Shown one piece after another: positions 49,222 to 59,632 of a DNA stretch of 64,000 nt (its first letter is position 1; every line of letters starts with the position of its first letter). The stretch spans positions 62,001-126,000 of the forward strand of contig JASGLP010000001.1 of the NCBI GenBank assembly GCA_030156895.1, given 5' to 3'. A program made the position numbers and the translations under genes. The notes below the pieces were generated by a model, which saw nothing but the letters and a program-made list of their open reading frames with translations, was not told the origin of the DNA and did no database searches. The stretch is from Eubacteriaceae bacterium (GTDB lineage: Bacteria > Bacillota > Clostridia > Eubacteriales > Eubacteriaceae).

Positions 49222-50772
49222 ATGAAGATAAAACTAACCATGCTGCTTGAAAAATTAACTGATATTCCTTATCAATATTTTCCCGCTGAGGACAATGCAG
49301 AAAAAGCCTTTTCTTCGATTCGCTTACTCCAAACTGTTCAACAGGAATACCGAAGTGATGTGCTTTATCTGGCTACGGCTGATATGCTCAATCGAATAGA
49401 TCCGAAAGAGTGGCCTGATACAGTTATATGTGCTGAAACAGAAGAAGTGCCTTTAGCCACCGAAGCGGTTAACGAATTGGCAGTTATCCGGCATGCGAAT
49501 GACATCTTGGCGCTGAAAGAAAAACTTGAAAATATTATTGCTGACTATACTTATTTGTATAATGCCATGATCAGAATGGTCATTGACAACCAGGGCTTGA
49601 ATGAAATAATTAACGAGATGACCAGTTTTCTGGGCAATCCTTTCTATGTTGCCGATTCGGACTTTAGAGTGATTGCCCGCAGCAGCTGTCCACTGAATAA
49701 GCCTGATCAGTGGATCTTTATTATTGAAAATGGTATAGAGGATGGCTATATTTCCAGTTCGGTCAATGATTTTTACTATATGAAAGATTTGATGAAAAAA
49801 ACCGAAAACCAGAACAAGCCGGTTTTCTTCGCCGGTAATGCACTATACCCGCATTCCTTCTGTTCAATGAATTTACAGAGTCAAAATCATAAAATCGGCC
49901 TGATGACGGTGTTTGAGACAGAAAAAGAATTTTCCATTGGGACCAAGGCTTTATTTGATTTTTTCAGCGAGATTATAGTTTTGGAACTTTTGAAGAATCG
50001 AACCATCAATGAAAATGAAGGGATTAAGCTTGGATACCTCTTTTCTGAGATTCTGACCGGGAATCAAAGCTCTGAAAATGAATTAAGTAAAATCATCCAG
50101 TTTATGGAACTTGATTTTCCGAGATCCTTTTATATTCTGACCATAAAATCCCGGAGTGAAGAGCGCAACCGTTATGAGCTTACTTTTTTGCGAAAACGAA
50201 TGATCCAAATGCTTTCCCATACGGTTTGTATCATTTTTCAGAATGCGATCGTGTTTTTAACGGATCAAAAAAATGATTGTTGTTGGTTACGGCCAGAAAG
50301 TCAGTTTTTAAACTGGTTAAATGATAAGCGGATGGTTGCGGGAGTCAGTGAAATCTATCATGATGCAGGCGCCATTAAAAAGGCTTATCACCAAACTCTG
50401 AAGGCCATCGATTTAGGTTTAAAAACAAAAGAGACCATTTATAGCTATCAGCAGTTTCGGTTTTCTGATCTTTTGCAGCAGATTGGAAATCTTAATGAAT
50501 GGGAATCGCTAGTTCATCCGGCCCTTGAAAAAATCAAGGCTTATGATGCCGAAAAAAATTCAGACCTTGAAGAAACCCTCTATACATATATGAAAAGCGG
50601 GCGCTCGCAGGCACAAACAGCTAAAATTCTACATGTTCATCGCAGCTCACTACAGTATCGATTGTCAAAAATTGAATCGGTGATGGGAATATCTCTTGAC
50701 GATTATCAGACTTTTTTACATCTTCAACTGTCGATTGAAGTAGAGAAAAATTCGGTTTTGAAAACCATATAA
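49222..50772 (+). CDS. PucR/CdaR-family transcriptional regulator (paralogue 3)
   Basis: A 516-residue protein. The start MKIKLTMLLEKLT matches the other two paralogues, with AAAGGGTG upstream. N-terminal sensor region, central GAF/CdaR-like segment and C-terminal PucR helix-turn-helix (SGRSQAQTAKILHVHRSSLQ). Divergent from the second enoate reductase across about 140 bp, so it probably activates that gene. Inducer unknown. Confidence 0.87.
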   Translation: MKIKLTMLLEKLTDIPYQYFPAEDNAEKAFSSIRLLQTVQQEYRSDVLYLATADMLNRIDPKEWPDTVICAETEEVPLATEAVNELAVIRHANDILALKEKLENIIADYTYLYNAMIRMVIDNQGLNEIINEMTSFLGNPFYVADSDFRVIARSSCPLNKPDQWIFIIENGIEDGYISSSVNDFYYMKDLMKKTENQNKPVFFAGNALYPHSFCSMNLQSQNHKIGLMTVFETEKEFSIGTKALFDFFSEIIVLELLKNRTINENEGIKLGYLFSEILTGNQSSENELSKIIQFMELDFPRSFYILTIKSRSEERNRYELTFLRKRMIQMLSHTVCIIFQNAIVFLTDQKNDCCWLRPESQFLNWLNDKRMVAGVSEIYHDAGAIKKAYHQTLKAIDLGLKTKETIYSYQQFRFSDLLQQIGNLNEWESLVHPALEKIKAYDAEKNSDLEETLYTYMKSGRSQAQTAKILHVHRSSLQYRLSKIESVMGISLDDYQTFLHLQLSIEVEKNSVLKTI

Positions 50773-50777
50773 AAAAG

Positions 50778-50806
50778 AGCTGGTTGTTTTTGACAACCAG
50801 CTTTTG
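50778..50806. terminator. Bidirectional terminator between PucR-3 and eutL
   Basis: AGCTGGTTGT-TTTTG-ACAACCAGCT with TTTT after it on the plus strand and TCTTTTTT on the minus strand. It serves both convergent genes. Confidence 0.88.
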
Positions 50807-50816
50807 GCTTGGTATA

Positions 50817-51461
50817 TTAATAATCCAGCGGATCTTCAACCAAATCAATAATAGCATTTTTAAAGGCTTCACAGGCGGTTCTACAGTTGGCCTGGGTACC
50901 GGTTAAAATCACGCCGCTTAAGTTTGAGTTAGTGGGTGGGGTGAAGAATTTGACCACTTCCACATCGGCAACAGTCAAGGCTTCGTCAATCCCAACAACC
51001 CCTTCCAGAGCACCGGCAAATAAGAAGGCGATGGAAGAACCTATGGGTAGATCATACGTTTCTGAGAAATACTTGCCGATTTTAGGCACCAGTTGCGCAT
51101 AAATCAGATTGGAACCGTCCTCGTTAGCACTATAAACGCTGGATTTATTCTCAGCATAATCCCGGATATAGCGAAGGCCGCTTTCCACATCGGAAACGGT
51201 TGGCCCGGTAATGACACCAAAAACCTGACCATCATTGAGGCCGGCACCGTAGCCATAAAGGGTTTTCAGATAGCAGACTTCCACATTAGCAGATTTTGTC
51301 GCCTCATCAGCGGCACAATAGCCGACACCATCATATTGGGTGGTGAAAATGCCAATATCGATACAACCTTCAGGCAGTTCAAATTCCTCGAGATAAATAT
51401 CTTCAACATCGGTTAAAAGCTTGCTGTAAATTAGATTACATTTTACACGGTCTCCGGTCAT
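50817..51461 (-). CDS. eutL: EutL-type tandem BMC-domain microcompartment shell protein
   Basis: A 214-residue BMC-T protein with two circularly permuted BMC domains that trimerises into a pseudohexameric shell tile. The EutL signature is clear: GYCAADEATKSANVEVCYLKTLYGYGAG-type sequence in domain 1 (about 45-75) and GIDEALTVADVEVVKFFTPP plus ILTGTQANCRTACEAF in domain 2. EutL has a gated central pore in ethanolamine compartments. No other shell or ethanolamine genes are in the window, so the gene is an orphan. It has its own promoter (51491-51519) and AAGGAG 7 bases before the ATG. Confidence 0.9.
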   Translation of the reverse strand: MTGDRVKCNLIYSKLLTDVEDIYLEEFELPEGCIDIGIFTTQYDGVGYCAADEATKSANVEVCYLKTLYGYGAGLNDGQVFGVITGPTVSDVESGLRYIRDYAENKSSVYSANEDGSNLIYAQLVPKIGKYFSETYDLPIGSSIAFLFAGALEGVVGIDEALTVADVEVVKFFTPPTNSNLSGVILTGTQANCRTACEAFKNAIIDLVEDPLDY

Positions 51462-51490
51462 CTTAGATCTCCTTTATCTTCATTTTCTCT

Positions 51491-51519
51491 ATCATAACAT
51501 GTTTTTAGGTATTCGTAAA
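51491..51519 (-). promoter_or_regulatory. eutL promoter
   Basis: On the minus strand TTTACG, 17 bases, TATGAT, about 30 bases before the eutL start. With the gltD terminator just upstream this indicates that eutL is transcribed on its own. Confidence 0.65.
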
Positions 51520-51542
51520 TTAAAATCCTTGCTGCAAAAAGA

Positions 51543-51580
51543 TAAAAATAAAGCTCAGACAGATTGTCTGAGCTTTATTT
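51543..51580 (-). terminator. Terminator of gltBD
   Basis: AATAAAGCTCAGACA-GATT-TGTCTGAGCTTTATT, a long near-perfect stem directly after the gltD stop codon, with A/T runs on both sides. Confidence 0.9.
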
Positions 51581-53044
51581 TTATTTTGTTAAAAAAGCAT
51601 GAACGGAACGGGCTGCCTGGCGGCCTTCGTGAATGGCCCATACAACCAGGCTTTGTCCGCGGTGCATGTCGCCAGCGGTGAAATATTTTTCCCGGCTGGT
51701 CTGATATACAGTGTCACCAACGACATTGGAACGTCCGTCACGAGTCAGTTCCAGCTGATCGACCAGCTGATCATCAGGGCCTAAAAAGCCCATAGCCAAA
51801 AGAACCAGATCGGCATTCAAAACTTTTTCTGAGCCCGGGATTTCTTTCATGGTCATGCGGCCATTTTCATCCTTGATCCATTCGATGGAAACAGTTTCTA
51901 AAGCGGTAACGGCATCAGTACCCACCATTTTTTTGGTCGTGACACAGTAATGTCTGGGGTCATCACCGTATAAGGCAGCGGCTTCTTCCTGACCGTAATC
52001 AAGCTTATAGGTTTTTGGCCATTCTGGCCAGGGATTGCTGGCAGTTCTGTCAACTGACGGTTTTGGCATGATTTCCAGCTGAATCACTGATTTGCAGCCG
52101 TGTCTGATGGAAGTGGCGACGCAGTCGGTTCCGGTATCCCCCCCGCCAATAACGACGACGTTTTTATCTTTGGCAGAGATATAAGCATTGTCACTTAAAC
52201 CAGAGTCTAAGAGGCTTTTAGTATTAGCTGATAAAAAGTCAATGGCAAAATGAACGCCGGAAAGATTTCGGCCTTCAATGGGCAGGTCTCTTGGTTTGGT
52301 CGCTCCACCACAAAGAACAACAGCGTCGAAGTTCTGATCAAGTTCTGCAACTGAATAGTCTTTACCAACTTCTGTTGAAGTAACAAACTCGATGCCTTCT
52401 TCTTTCATTAGGTTGACACGTCTGCCAACGATTTTTTCTTTATCCAGTTTCATATTGGGGATACCATACATTAAAAGTCCCCCGACGCGATCAGCCCGTT
52501 CAAATACGGTGACCAGGTGTCCAGCTTTGTTAAGCTCATCGGCGCAGGCAAGACCGGCTGGTCCTGAACCCACAACGGCTACTTTTTTACCAGTTCGCAC
52601 GGTTGGTGGTGTGGCTTTGATCCAGCCTTCTTCATAAGCACGATCGATAATATTGCATTCATTGACCTTGATGGTGACCTGCGGTTCATTTAGACCCACA
52701 GTACAGGCGCCTTCACAAGGAGCCGGGCAAACCCGACCAGTGAATTCTGGGAAATTATTGGTTTTCATCAGCCGCTTGAAAGCTTCTTCCCATAGACCTT
52801 TATAAATCAGGTCATTCCATTCCGGGATCAGGTTGTGGATGGGGCAGCCGGAAGCGCCACCAGCCAAAAGGATACCGGAATGACAGTAGGGAACGCCGCA
52901 ATCCATGCAGCGTGCTCCCTGAATCTGTTGTTTTTCCTGAGATAAGTGAAGATGAAATTCATCCCAGTCTTTAATACGTTCCAGTGGTTCACGATCATTC
53001 GGAACTTCACGTTTATATTCTAAAAATCCTGTTGATTTTCCCAT
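51581..53044 (-). CDS. gltD: Glutamate synthase small (beta) subunit
   Basis: Passes NADPH electrons through FAD and [4Fe-4S] clusters to the large subunit. The 487-residue protein has N-terminal cysteine motifs ([33 protein letters not shown]), an FAD loop [15 protein letters not shown] (about 148-162), and an NADPH loop [11 protein letters not shown]. Full length for GltD. It lies 11 bp downstream of gltB, with a strong terminator right after it. With glutamine synthetase it forms the GS-GOGAT ammonium-assimilation route. Confidence 0.96.
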   Translation of the reverse strand: MGKSTGFLEYKREVPNDREPLERIKDWDEFHLHLSQEKQQIQGARCMDCGVPYCHSGILLAGGASGCPIHNLIPEWNDLIYKGLWEEAFKRLMKTNNFPEFTGRVCPAPCEGACTVGLNEPQVTIKVNECNIIDRAYEEGWIKATPPTVRTGKKVAVVGSGPAGLACADELNKAGHLVTVFERADRVGGLLMYGIPNMKLDKEKIVGRRVNLMKEEGIEFVTSTEVGKDYSVAELDQNFDAVVLCGGATKPRDLPIEGRNLSGVHFAIDFLSANTKSLLDSGLSDNAYISAKDKNVVVIGGGDTGTDCVATSIRHGCKSVIQLEIMPKPSVDRTASNPWPEWPKTYKLDYGQEEAAALYGDDPRHYCVTTKKMVGTDAVTALETVSIEWIKDENGRMTMKEIPGSEKVLNADLVLLAMGFLGPDDQLVDQLELTRDGRSNVVGDTVYQTSREKYFTAGDMHRGQSLVVWAIHEGRQAARSVHAFLTK

Positions 53045-53055
53045 GATTGACCTCC

Positions 53056-56000
53056 TTAATTGCCGCTTACGCGCGATAAATCACTCATATTATCCTGGAA
53101 AGCCGCCATTAAAGCGTCGTCGCCAGTTAATCCCTGAGCAGTTGCCCGTTCCATGGCTTGCAGCATGCGATTATAGTCGCGCGGCAGTACTTTTGTAAAC
53201 TTAGGCAGATAGCTGTCGAAACTGTCCAGAATTTTCTGAGCCAGATCACTTTTTGTATAAAGCTGATGTTTTTCGATCAGTGATTTCAATGCGCTGATTT
53301 CGGCTGGATCGGTTACTTTAACCAGGTCAGCCATTTCCTGGTTGCAGTGGTTGGCAAAAGTGCCATCTGAATCCAGCACATAGGCAATCCCACCGGACAT
53401 ACCAGCAGCAAAGTTACGGCCAGTCTGACCAAGGACAACGACAGTTCCACCAGTCATGTATTCACAACCGTGATCACCGATGGCTTCAACAACTGCTGTA
53501 GCGCCACTGTTACGGACACAGAAACGCTCGCCCGCGGCACCGCGAATATAGGCCTCGCCCTGCGTAGCACCAAAGAAGGCCACGTTGCCGACGATAATAT
53601 TGTCTTCTGCAACAAAGCTAGCATTTTTGGGAGGATAGACGATCATTTTACCACCGGATAAGCCTTTGCCATAATAGTCATTGGCATCGCCTTCCAGCTG
53701 AATGGTCATACCCTTTGGCATGAAAGCACCCAGACTCTGGCCAGCGGATCCTTTTAGTTTAAGTTTAATGGTGTCATCCGGTAAACCGTCAACCCCATAT
53801 TTTTTAGTGACTTCATTTCCGATAATCGTTCCAACGACACGGTTGGTATTTTTGATTTTTGCGGAAACTTTTACCGGTGTCTGATCATCCAGAGCCGGTT
53901 TGCACTGGTCAAGCAGCTCGGCTAAATCCAGTGATGTTTTCAGGCGATGATCCTGTTCGAGCTGGCAATATTTGCCGACTTTATCGGAGACTTCAGGCTG
54001 ATAAAGGATATTGGATAAATCCACGCCTTTAGCTTTCCAGTGATCGATGGCAGCACGCATCTGTAGTTTGTCGGAGCGGCCAACCATTTCATCAATTGTT
54101 CTAAAGCCTAGCTCAGCCATAATTTCTCTTAGTTCCTGAGCAATAAAGCGCATGAAATTAACGATATGAGCAGGATCACCTTTAAAGCGCTTACGCAATT
54201 CCGGATTCTGAGTGGCAACCCCTACTGGACAGGTATCCAGATGACAGACTCGCATCATGACACAGCCAAGGATAACCAGTGGTGCGGTAGCGAATCCATA
54301 TTCTTCTGCACCTAAGAGCGTAGCAACTGCCAGATCTTTACCGGTTAGCAGTTTTCCATCAGTTTCCACTTTAACACGGCTACGCAGATCATTTAAAACC
54401 AGGGTCTGATGGGTTTCGGCCAGGCCAAGTTCCCATGGCAGTCCGGCATGACGAATAGAGGTTCTAGGAGAAGCACCAGTTCCACCGTCATAGCCGCTGA
54501 TTAAAATAACATCAGCTCGGGCTTTGGCAACACCGGCAGCAATCGTCCCAACGCCCACTTCTGATACCAGTTTGACGTTGATGCTGGCTTCGCGGTTAGC
54601 ATTCTTAAGGTCGTGAATCAGCTCGGCCAGATCTTCGATAGAATAAATATCATGATGTGGCGGTGGCGAGATCAGACCTACACCTGGTGTTGAGTATCGA
54701 GTCTTGGCAACCCAAGGGTAAACCTTTCGACCTGGTAACTGACCACCTTCGCCTGGCTTAGCACCTTGAGCCATTTTAATCTGAATTTCCTGGGCAGAAC
54801 TTAAATATTGACTAGTAACGCCGAAACGTCCGGAAGCAACCTGTTTGATAGCACTTAGTTTTGAGTCGCCATTGGCTAGAGGAATAAGCCGCTCCAAATC
54901 CTCGCCGCCTTCACCAGTATTGCTTTTACCGCCGATACGGTTCATAGCAATAGCCAGGGCCTCGTGTGACTCTTTGCTTAATGAACCGTATGACATAGCC
55001 CCGGTTTTAAAGCGCTTGCAGATGGATTCAACCGATTCAACCTCATCGATAGAAATGGGATTTAAATCTTTGAATTCCATCAAACCACGCAGGGTACATA
55101 GTCTTTGGGTCTGCTCATCAATTTGCGCGGTATAGTTTTTGTATAGCGCATAATCGTTGTTACGACAGGCGTTCTGCAGGGTGTAAATGGTTTCCGGGTT
55201 ATAGGTATGGAATTCTCCATCTGACCGCCATTGGAAAGAGCCGCCAGCATCAAGTGGTTGACCCTTTGTAAATGGATTATTATAGGCTTCGTCATGACGT
55301 AGTTGCGATTCCTGAGCGATTTCAGCCAGACCCATGCCGCCGATTCGTGATGGGGTACGGGTGAAGTAATCTTCGATCACATCTTCATGAATACCGATCG
55401 CTTCAAAAATCTGAGCACCCTGATAACTTAGAATCGTTGAGATACCCATTTTTGACAGAACCTTAATGACCCCTTTAACGCTGGCCTTCATATAGGTTTT
55501 AACGGCTTTTTCAAAGTCAGCACCTGGTAAAATACCCGTTTTGACCATATCTTCCACGGTTTCAAAGACCAGGTAAGGATTAATGGCTGACGCACCATAG
55601 CCGATTAAGAGGGCAAAATGATGCACTTCCCGGGGTTCACCGGATTCTACAATCAGGCTGACCTGGGTACGGGTTCGGTTACGGATCAGGTGATGATGCA
55701 GGGCTGAAACAGCCAGCAGTGAAGGAATGGGCAGTTCATTTTGATTAGTGCCGCGGTCTGATAGAATCAGGATGGTGGCACCCTTTTTAATGGCTTCATC
55801 AGCCTGTTCAAAGAGGGTATTCAGGGCACCTTTTAAACCGGCTTCACCAGAAGAGCTGGGGAAAAGCGTTTTTAAGGTAACAGCTCTGAAGTTCTCTTCA
55901 TCCAGGGCTCTAATTTTTTCCAGATCCTTGTTAGCTAAAATTGGATGATCCAGTTGGATTTGTCGGCAACTTTCAGGAACCGGATTGATCAGGTTGCCTT

Positions 56001-57639
56001 CGCCACCTAAATAAACCTCGCTGCCCGTGATCAGTTCTTCACGGATGGCATCGATTGGCGGGTTGGTAACCTGGGCAAATAATTGTTTAAAGTAGTTGAA
56101 AAGAAGCTGCGGCTTATCCGATAGAACAGCTAAAGGCACGTCATTACCCATGGCACCCAGGGGATCAACACCGTCTCTGGCCATTGGCAGAATGATATCC
56201 ATCAATTCTTCATGATTGTAGCCGAAAGCTTTCTGGCGGCATAAAAGCGATTCGATTTCTGGCTCAGCACAGCAAGTACTTTCCGGAATATCAGACAGCT
56301 TTCTTAAATTATTGGCAATCCATTCCTGGTAAGGCTGTTCTGAGGCGACTTCATTTTTAAGATCCTCATCATTAATGATCTGGCCTTTTTCAGTGTCGAT
56401 CATCAGCATCCGACCTGGTTTTAAACGTTCTTTTAAAACAACATCTTCCGGTGCGATATCAATAACGCCAACTTCTGAGGCCAGGATTACTAAATCATCT
56501 TTAGTGACATAGTAACGAGATGGGCGCAGACCGTTTCGGTCAAGGACCGCTCCCAGGCGAACACCATCGGTAAAGGCAACAGCGGCCGGACCATCCCATG
56601 GCTCCATTAGGGCTGAATGGTAAGCATAGAAGGCGCGTTTTTCTGGAGACATGGACTCGTGTTTAGACCAGGGCTCGGGAATCATCATCATGGCACTGTG
56701 AGCCAGTGAGCGGCCAGTCAGGCTTAAGAATTCAAAACAGTTGTCAAATACCGCAGAGTCACTGCCATCTACGTCAAGAACGGGGAAAGTTTTTTCCAGT
56801 TCATTTTCGAACAGTTCACTTTGTAATAGTGACTGACGGGCATACATCCAGTTAACGTTACCGCGAAGGGTGTTAATTTCACCATTGTGGATCATGTAAC
56901 GGTTAGGATGGGCACGCTCCCAACTGGGGAAGGTGTTGGTGCTGAAACGGGAGTGAACCATGGCAATTGCTGTAGTAACATCATCTTCCTGCAGATCCTT
57001 ATAGAAGTGTCCAACCTGATCTTCGGTCAGCATCCCTTTATAAACAACGGTACGGGAAGAGAAGCTGGCAGCATAGAAATAAAGATCGGATTTTTTAGCC
57101 TGCTTTTCCATCTGTTTACGAATGGTGTAGAGTTTTCGTTCAAAAGAAAGGGCATCTTTAATTTCCGGGTTCTTGCCAATGAAGACCTGGCGGATAAAAG
57201 GCATGCTTTCCAGGGCGGTATTACCCAGGCCTTCGGGATTGGTTGGCACATCACGAAAACCGATCAGGCGTTGCCCTTCGGCTTTAATAATTTCTGCAAG
57301 CATGCTTTCACATTCAGAGCGTTTCTTTTCGTCGGTGGGAAGATAAAGCATTCCCAGTCCGTAATCACCCGTCTGCGGCAGAACAAATCCTTCTTCAATG
57401 GCGACTCGTTTTAAAAAGTCGTGGGGAATCTGAATCAGAATGCCGGCTCCGTCTCCGGTATTGGTTTCGGCGCCACGACCTCCACGATGTTGAAGATTGG
57501 TGAGGGTCTGAAGGCCTTGTTTAACGATGGCATTTGATTTTTTTCCTTTAATATGGACGATGGCACCAATTCCGCAGGCATCATGTTCGAAATCAGGATT
57601 ATATAATCCCTGCTTTGGTGGCATACTGGTGTTTTTCAT
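53056..57639 (-). CDS. gltB: Glutamate synthase large (alpha) subunit
   Basis: Converts glutamine and 2-oxoglutarate to two glutamates. A 1527-residue protein: class II glutamine amidotransferase domain (about 22-430) whose nucleophile Cys22 (DACGIGAI) becomes N-terminal after removal of a 21-residue leader, central domain, FMN-binding synthase domain (about 830-1200, [12 protein letters not shown] and [14 protein letters not shown]), [3Fe-4S] cysteines in [15 protein letters not shown], and C-terminal beta-helix (about 1270-1480). Length matches bacterial GltB. AAAGGAAA lies upstream. Expected to be nitrogen-regulated. Confidence 0.97.
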   Translation of the reverse strand: MKNTSMPPKQGLYNPDFEHDACGIGAIVHIKGKKSNAIVKQGLQTLTNLQHRGGRGAETNTGDGAGILIQIPHDFLKRVAIEEGFVLPQTGDYGLGMLYLPTDEKKRSECESMLAEIIKAEGQRLIGFRDVPTNPEGLGNTALESMPFIRQVFIGKNPEIKDALSFERKLYTIRKQMEKQAKKSDLYFYAASFSSRTVVYKGMLTEDQVGHFYKDLQEDDVTTAIAMVHSRFSTNTFPSWERAHPNRYMIHNGEINTLRGNVNWMYARQSLLQSELFENELEKTFPVLDVDGSDSAVFDNCFEFLSLTGRSLAHSAMMMIPEPWSKHESMSPEKRAFYAYHSALMEPWDGPAAVAFTDGVRLGAVLDRNGLRPSRYYVTKDDLVILASEVGVIDIAPEDVVLKERLKPGRMLMIDTEKGQIINDEDLKNEVASEQPYQEWIANNLRKLSDIPESTCCAEPEIESLLCRQKAFGYNHEELMDIILPMARDGVDPLGAMGNDVPLAVLSDKPQLLFNYFKQLFAQVTNPPIDAIREELITGSEVYLGGEGNLINPVPESCRQIQLDHPILANKDLEKIRALDEENFRAVTLKTLFPSSSGEAGLKGALNTLFEQADEAIKKGATILILSDRGTNQNELPIPSLLAVSALHHHLIRNRTRTQVSLIVESGEPREVHHFALLIGYGASAINPYLVFETVEDMVKTGILPGADFEKAVKTYMKASVKGVIKVLSKMGISTILSYQGAQIFEAIGIHEDVIEDYFTRTPSRIGGMGLAEIAQESQLRHDEAYNNPFTKGQPLDAGGSFQWRSDGEFHTYNPETIYTLQNACRNNDYALYKNYTAQIDEQTQRLCTLRGLMEFKDLNPISIDEVESVESICKRFKTGAMSYGSLSKESHEALAIAMNRIGGKSNTGEGGEDLERLIPLANGDSKLSAIKQVASGRFGVTSQYLSSAQEIQIKMAQGAKPGEGGQLPGRKVYPWVAKTRYSTPGVGLISPPPHHDIYSIEDLAELIHDLKNANREASINVKLVSEVGVGTIAAGVAKARADVILISGYDGGTGASPRTSIRHAGLPWELGLAETHQTLVLNDLRSRVKVETDGKLLTGKDLAVATLLGAEEYGFATAPLVILGCVMMRVCHLDTCPVGVATQNPELRKRFKGDPAHIVNFMRFIAQELREIMAELGFRTIDEMVGRSDKLQMRAAIDHWKAKGVDLSNILYQPEVSDKVGKYCQLEQDHRLKTSLDLAELLDQCKPALDDQTPVKVSAKIKNTNRVVGTIIGNEVTKKYGVDGLPDDTIKLKLKGSAGQSLGAFMPKGMTIQLEGDANDYYGKGLSGGKMIVYPPKNASFVAEDNIIVGNVAFFGATQGEAYIRGAAGERFCVRNSGATAVVEAIGDHGCEYMTGGTVVVLGQTGRNFAAGMSGGIAYVLDSDGTFANHCNQEMADLVKVTDPAEISALKSLIEKHQLYTKSDLAQKILDSFDSYLPKFTKVLPRDYNRMLQAMERATAQGLTGDDALMAAFQDNMSDLSRVSGN

Positions 57640-57963
57640 AGGCGTGTTTCCTTTCTTTAGTGGTTTTATTCATAATAAATCTTTTATTTATATTTTATCA
57701 CACTGGAAAAAATAATAAATGAATTAATAAGAAAATCAAACCGTAATCTTGTATACATTATAATATTTTAATTCGGGAAATTTTTCAAGGGGATAATTTA
57801 GTTTATTAAAGTAAAATCGAAAAAAAATTAAAAAAATTAAGAGAAAAGGGTCTTTGAATTAATAAAAAAAGAATTTTACCAAAAAATATCCATTCAGAGG
57901 AAACTTTTTTATGGACAGAGGCGCCATAATACAAATTCAATACAAACGTTTACATAATGTCTA

Positions 57964-57991
57964 TTTACTTATGGTCATAAGGTGCTATAAT
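57964..57991 (+). promoter_or_regulatory. Promoter upstream of the long leader
   Basis: TTTACT-N16-TATAAT. Transcription would run through ~530 nt of A-rich sequence to the peptide gene at 58525. Confidence 0.6.
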
Positions 57992-58437
57992 GGGTTTAAA
58001 TCAAAAACATTATTCAAAGGATCAACTGACAAATCTAATGAAGGATAAATGAAATCAGAATGATAAAAAAATTATCCCTGAATTCAAAATAAGCTCAGAT
58101 AATAAATTAATAATCATAACAATGAACACATTAAATTGAGATCGGTATCAGACTTATGAAAATCCTGACAGATGACTTCATAAAAAAGATAATAGATTGA
58201 TAGAAGATGATTCATAAATGATTAAAAATATCTGAACAAAAATGAAGATTGAGATATTGTTGGAAAGAAAGTGGCAATTAATTTTAACTGATATGATATA
58301 AAAATAAAAAGTCAATCAGAAAAATTAGTTAAAACAGAAATAAAAACAATAAACAAAATTCAGAAACTTCTAAAAAGATAAAAGGTTGAAAAAAGAATAA
58401 TCGATTTGATTAATATCAGAAGGAGGATTCCATTAGG

Positions 58438-58461
58438 ATGACGACTGAGATTCAAAACTAG
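58438..58461 (+). CDS. Possible seven-residue leader peptide (uORF)
   Basis: ATG..TAG encoding MTTEIQN, with AGGAGG 11 bases upstream. Its 3' half lies inside the following hairpin, an arrangement typical of translation-linked attenuation. The peptide has no run of one amino acid that would name an effector. Speculative. Confidence 0.35.
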   Translation: MTTEIQN

Positions 58462-58508
58462 AACCGGTTCTGCAAGATAATTGTGGAATCGGTTTTAGTC
58501 GTTTTAGA
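58441..58508 (+). promoter_or_regulatory. Leader hairpin before the secreted-peptide gene
   Basis: Outer arms ACGACT (58441-58446) and AGTCGT (58497-58502) with an inner nine-pair stem AACCGGTTC/GAATCGGTT (58462-58470/58486-58494), followed by TTTTAG. The T-tract is weak, so it may be a regulatory hairpin more than a terminator. Confidence 0.55.
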
Positions 58509-58524
58509 GAGAAAGGAGGCAGTA

Positions 58525-58692
58525 ATGATGAAAAAAGGAATAACGCTTTTATTAATGGCCGTGCTTCTGTTGAGTTTTGCTTCTGTGGTTTTTGCAGGAG
58601 GCGATAAAAATCAGATTAAAAATCCAGGCATTAATGAAAATGCGCCCTCCTATGGCGAATTAAATCCTGATCTCTATCAGGAAAACAGATAG
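58525..58692 (+). CDS. Small secreted peptide
   Basis: A 55-residue frame with a strong AAAGGAGG site 5 bases before the ATG. Residues 1-24 are a clear signal peptide: basic MMKKG, hydrophobic core ITLLLMAVLLLSFASVV and a cleavage site VFA|GG. The predicted mature peptide has about 31 residues, is acidic and Asn/Pro-rich, and has no cysteine or membrane segment. No family recognised. It is ended by a strong terminator. A long leader and uORF precede it. It may act as an extracellular peptide or signal; unproven. Confidence 0.7.
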   Translation: MMKKGITLLLMAVLLLSFASVVFAGGDKNQIKNPGINENAPSYGELNPDLYQENR

Positions 58693-58713
58693 GTGAGCTA
58701 TGAGCGGTCAATA

Positions 58714-58757
58714 AAAAAGATCACCCAAATATCTTAAGGATTTGGATGATCTTTTTT
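58714..58757. terminator. Bidirectional terminator between peptide gene and thiT
   Basis: AAAAAGATCA(CC)CAAAT pairs with ATTTGG(A)TGATCTTTTT, with T-runs for both strands. It serves the convergent peptide and thiT genes. Confidence 0.9.
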
Positions 58758-58759
58758 CT

Positions 58760-59404
58760 TTATTCAGTGACGGACAGCTTAATTTGCCTGATCAGTTTAC
58801 CCACTGCTGGAATAGCTAGTACAATAACAGTCAAGACCGCTTCGCCTAAAAGATAGGAGCCGTTGTAAACCAGTGACCAGGTGAAGCCGCTAAAACCTTC
58901 TGGGGCGTACATGCCGAAGAAGATCAGACCGGACAGAAAACTGAAAACAAAGCGACCGGAAACACCCAGCAGGTATCCGGGAATGATGGAATTCCGATCT
59001 TTCAGCAGTCCGGATAAACCCAGAGCACCAAAGGCCAGGGGGTAATCAACCAGCATCTGAATCGGTGAGATGACATAGGGATGAATCATTAGATCCAGCA
59101 GGCCGAAGCAGATGCCGGCCAGCAGCCCCTGACGCAGTCCGAAAAAATAGCCGACCAGCACGATAAAGAGCATCGATAAAGGCGTGATGGCACCACCTTG
59201 GGGCAGTTGAAACAAAGTGATCTGATTCAGGACAAAAGCAAAGGCTATGGCAATAGCCGAAAAGGTAAGGGCTCTCGGCTTGGCGGAATGTGATTTTTTA
59301 TCAGTAATCAAAAAGATGATCAAAAGACCCGAAAAAATCAAGAGGGCAATAATGGCTTTGGCCATCGTGGACTCGAACATGGATTGAAATAATTCTTCAG
59401 ACAT
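58760..59404 (-). CDS. thiT: Energy-coupling thiamine transporter S component
   Basis: Binds thiamine at the membrane and works with a shared ECF ATPase module encoded elsewhere. The start is ATG at 59404, within the AAGGAGG hairpin region; the longer frame to 59458 lies in the leader. The 214-residue protein has about six membrane helices and ThiT features: LPQGGAITPLSMLFIVLVGY, HPYVISPIQMLVDYPLAFGALGL and a C-terminal YNGSYLL segment. It has an N-terminal extension of some 40 residues including an extra hydrophobic helix. Controlled by the TPP riboswitch directly upstream. Confidence 0.93.
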   Translation of the reverse strand: MSEELFQSMFESTMAKAIIALLIFSGLLIIFLITDKKSHSAKPRALTFSAIAIAFAFVLNQITLFQLPQGGAITPLSMLFIVLVGYFFGLRQGLLAGICFGLLDLMIHPYVISPIQMLVDYPLAFGALGLSGLLKDRNSIIPGYLLGVSGRFVFSFLSGLIFFGMYAPEGFSGFTWSLVYNGSYLLGEAVLTVIVLAIPAVGKLIRQIKLSVTE

Positions 59405-59433
59405 AAAAAAATCCTCCTTTTGTGAAAAGGAGG
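59404..59433 (-). terminator. Riboswitch expression platform: SD-sequestering terminator hairpin
   Basis: On the minus strand CCTCCTTTT-CAC-AAAAGGAGG is followed by T7 and then the thiT ATG. The hairpin both hides the AAGGAGG ribosome site and has the form of an intrinsic terminator, so TPP binding could act on transcription, translation or both. Confidence 0.8.
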
Positions 59434-59459
59434 GGGATGTTGCACAAACAGACAACAAA

Positions 59460-59531
59460 AAGGCTTCCCTCCGCTGGTATTAACCAGATCAGGTAATAAG
59501 GGTAAATCTCAGCACATGGCTCCCCCAGCTT
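59460..59531 (-). ncRNA. TPP riboswitch (THI element)
   Basis: On the minus strand it reads GGGGGAGCC, GCTGAGA, ACCCTT, ACCTGATCTGG, TAATACCAGCG and AGGGAA in order, the conserved thi-box elements. It lies about 60 bases before the thiT start with an expression-platform hairpin between. Confidence 0.96.
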
Positions 59532-59632
59532 TTACTATTTAATAATCTTAACCTGACCGGATTTAGATGTCAAGTCTTAGAATTATAAAAACCATCCAAT
59601 CAGTAAATGATCTGGATGGTTATGGTTTTGGA

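Larger units (their letters stand above)
57640..58524. other. Long AT-rich intergenic region and leader
   Basis: About 885 bp of very A-rich plus strand, unlike the rest of the window. It must include the gltB promoter (minus strand, not clearly resolved). On the plus strand TTTACT (57964-57969), 16 bases and TATAAT (57986-57991) form a good promoter that would give a leader of about 530 nt before the small secreted-peptide gene. No frame longer than a few codons is credible apart from the seven-codon uORF at 58438. No tRNA or known riboswitch was recognised. Confidence 0.6.

Noticed and set aside
57640-58437. Possible CRISPR array or tandem repeats in the AT-rich region
   Set aside because: Words such as ATAAATGA recur, but there are no regularly spaced repeats of constant length.
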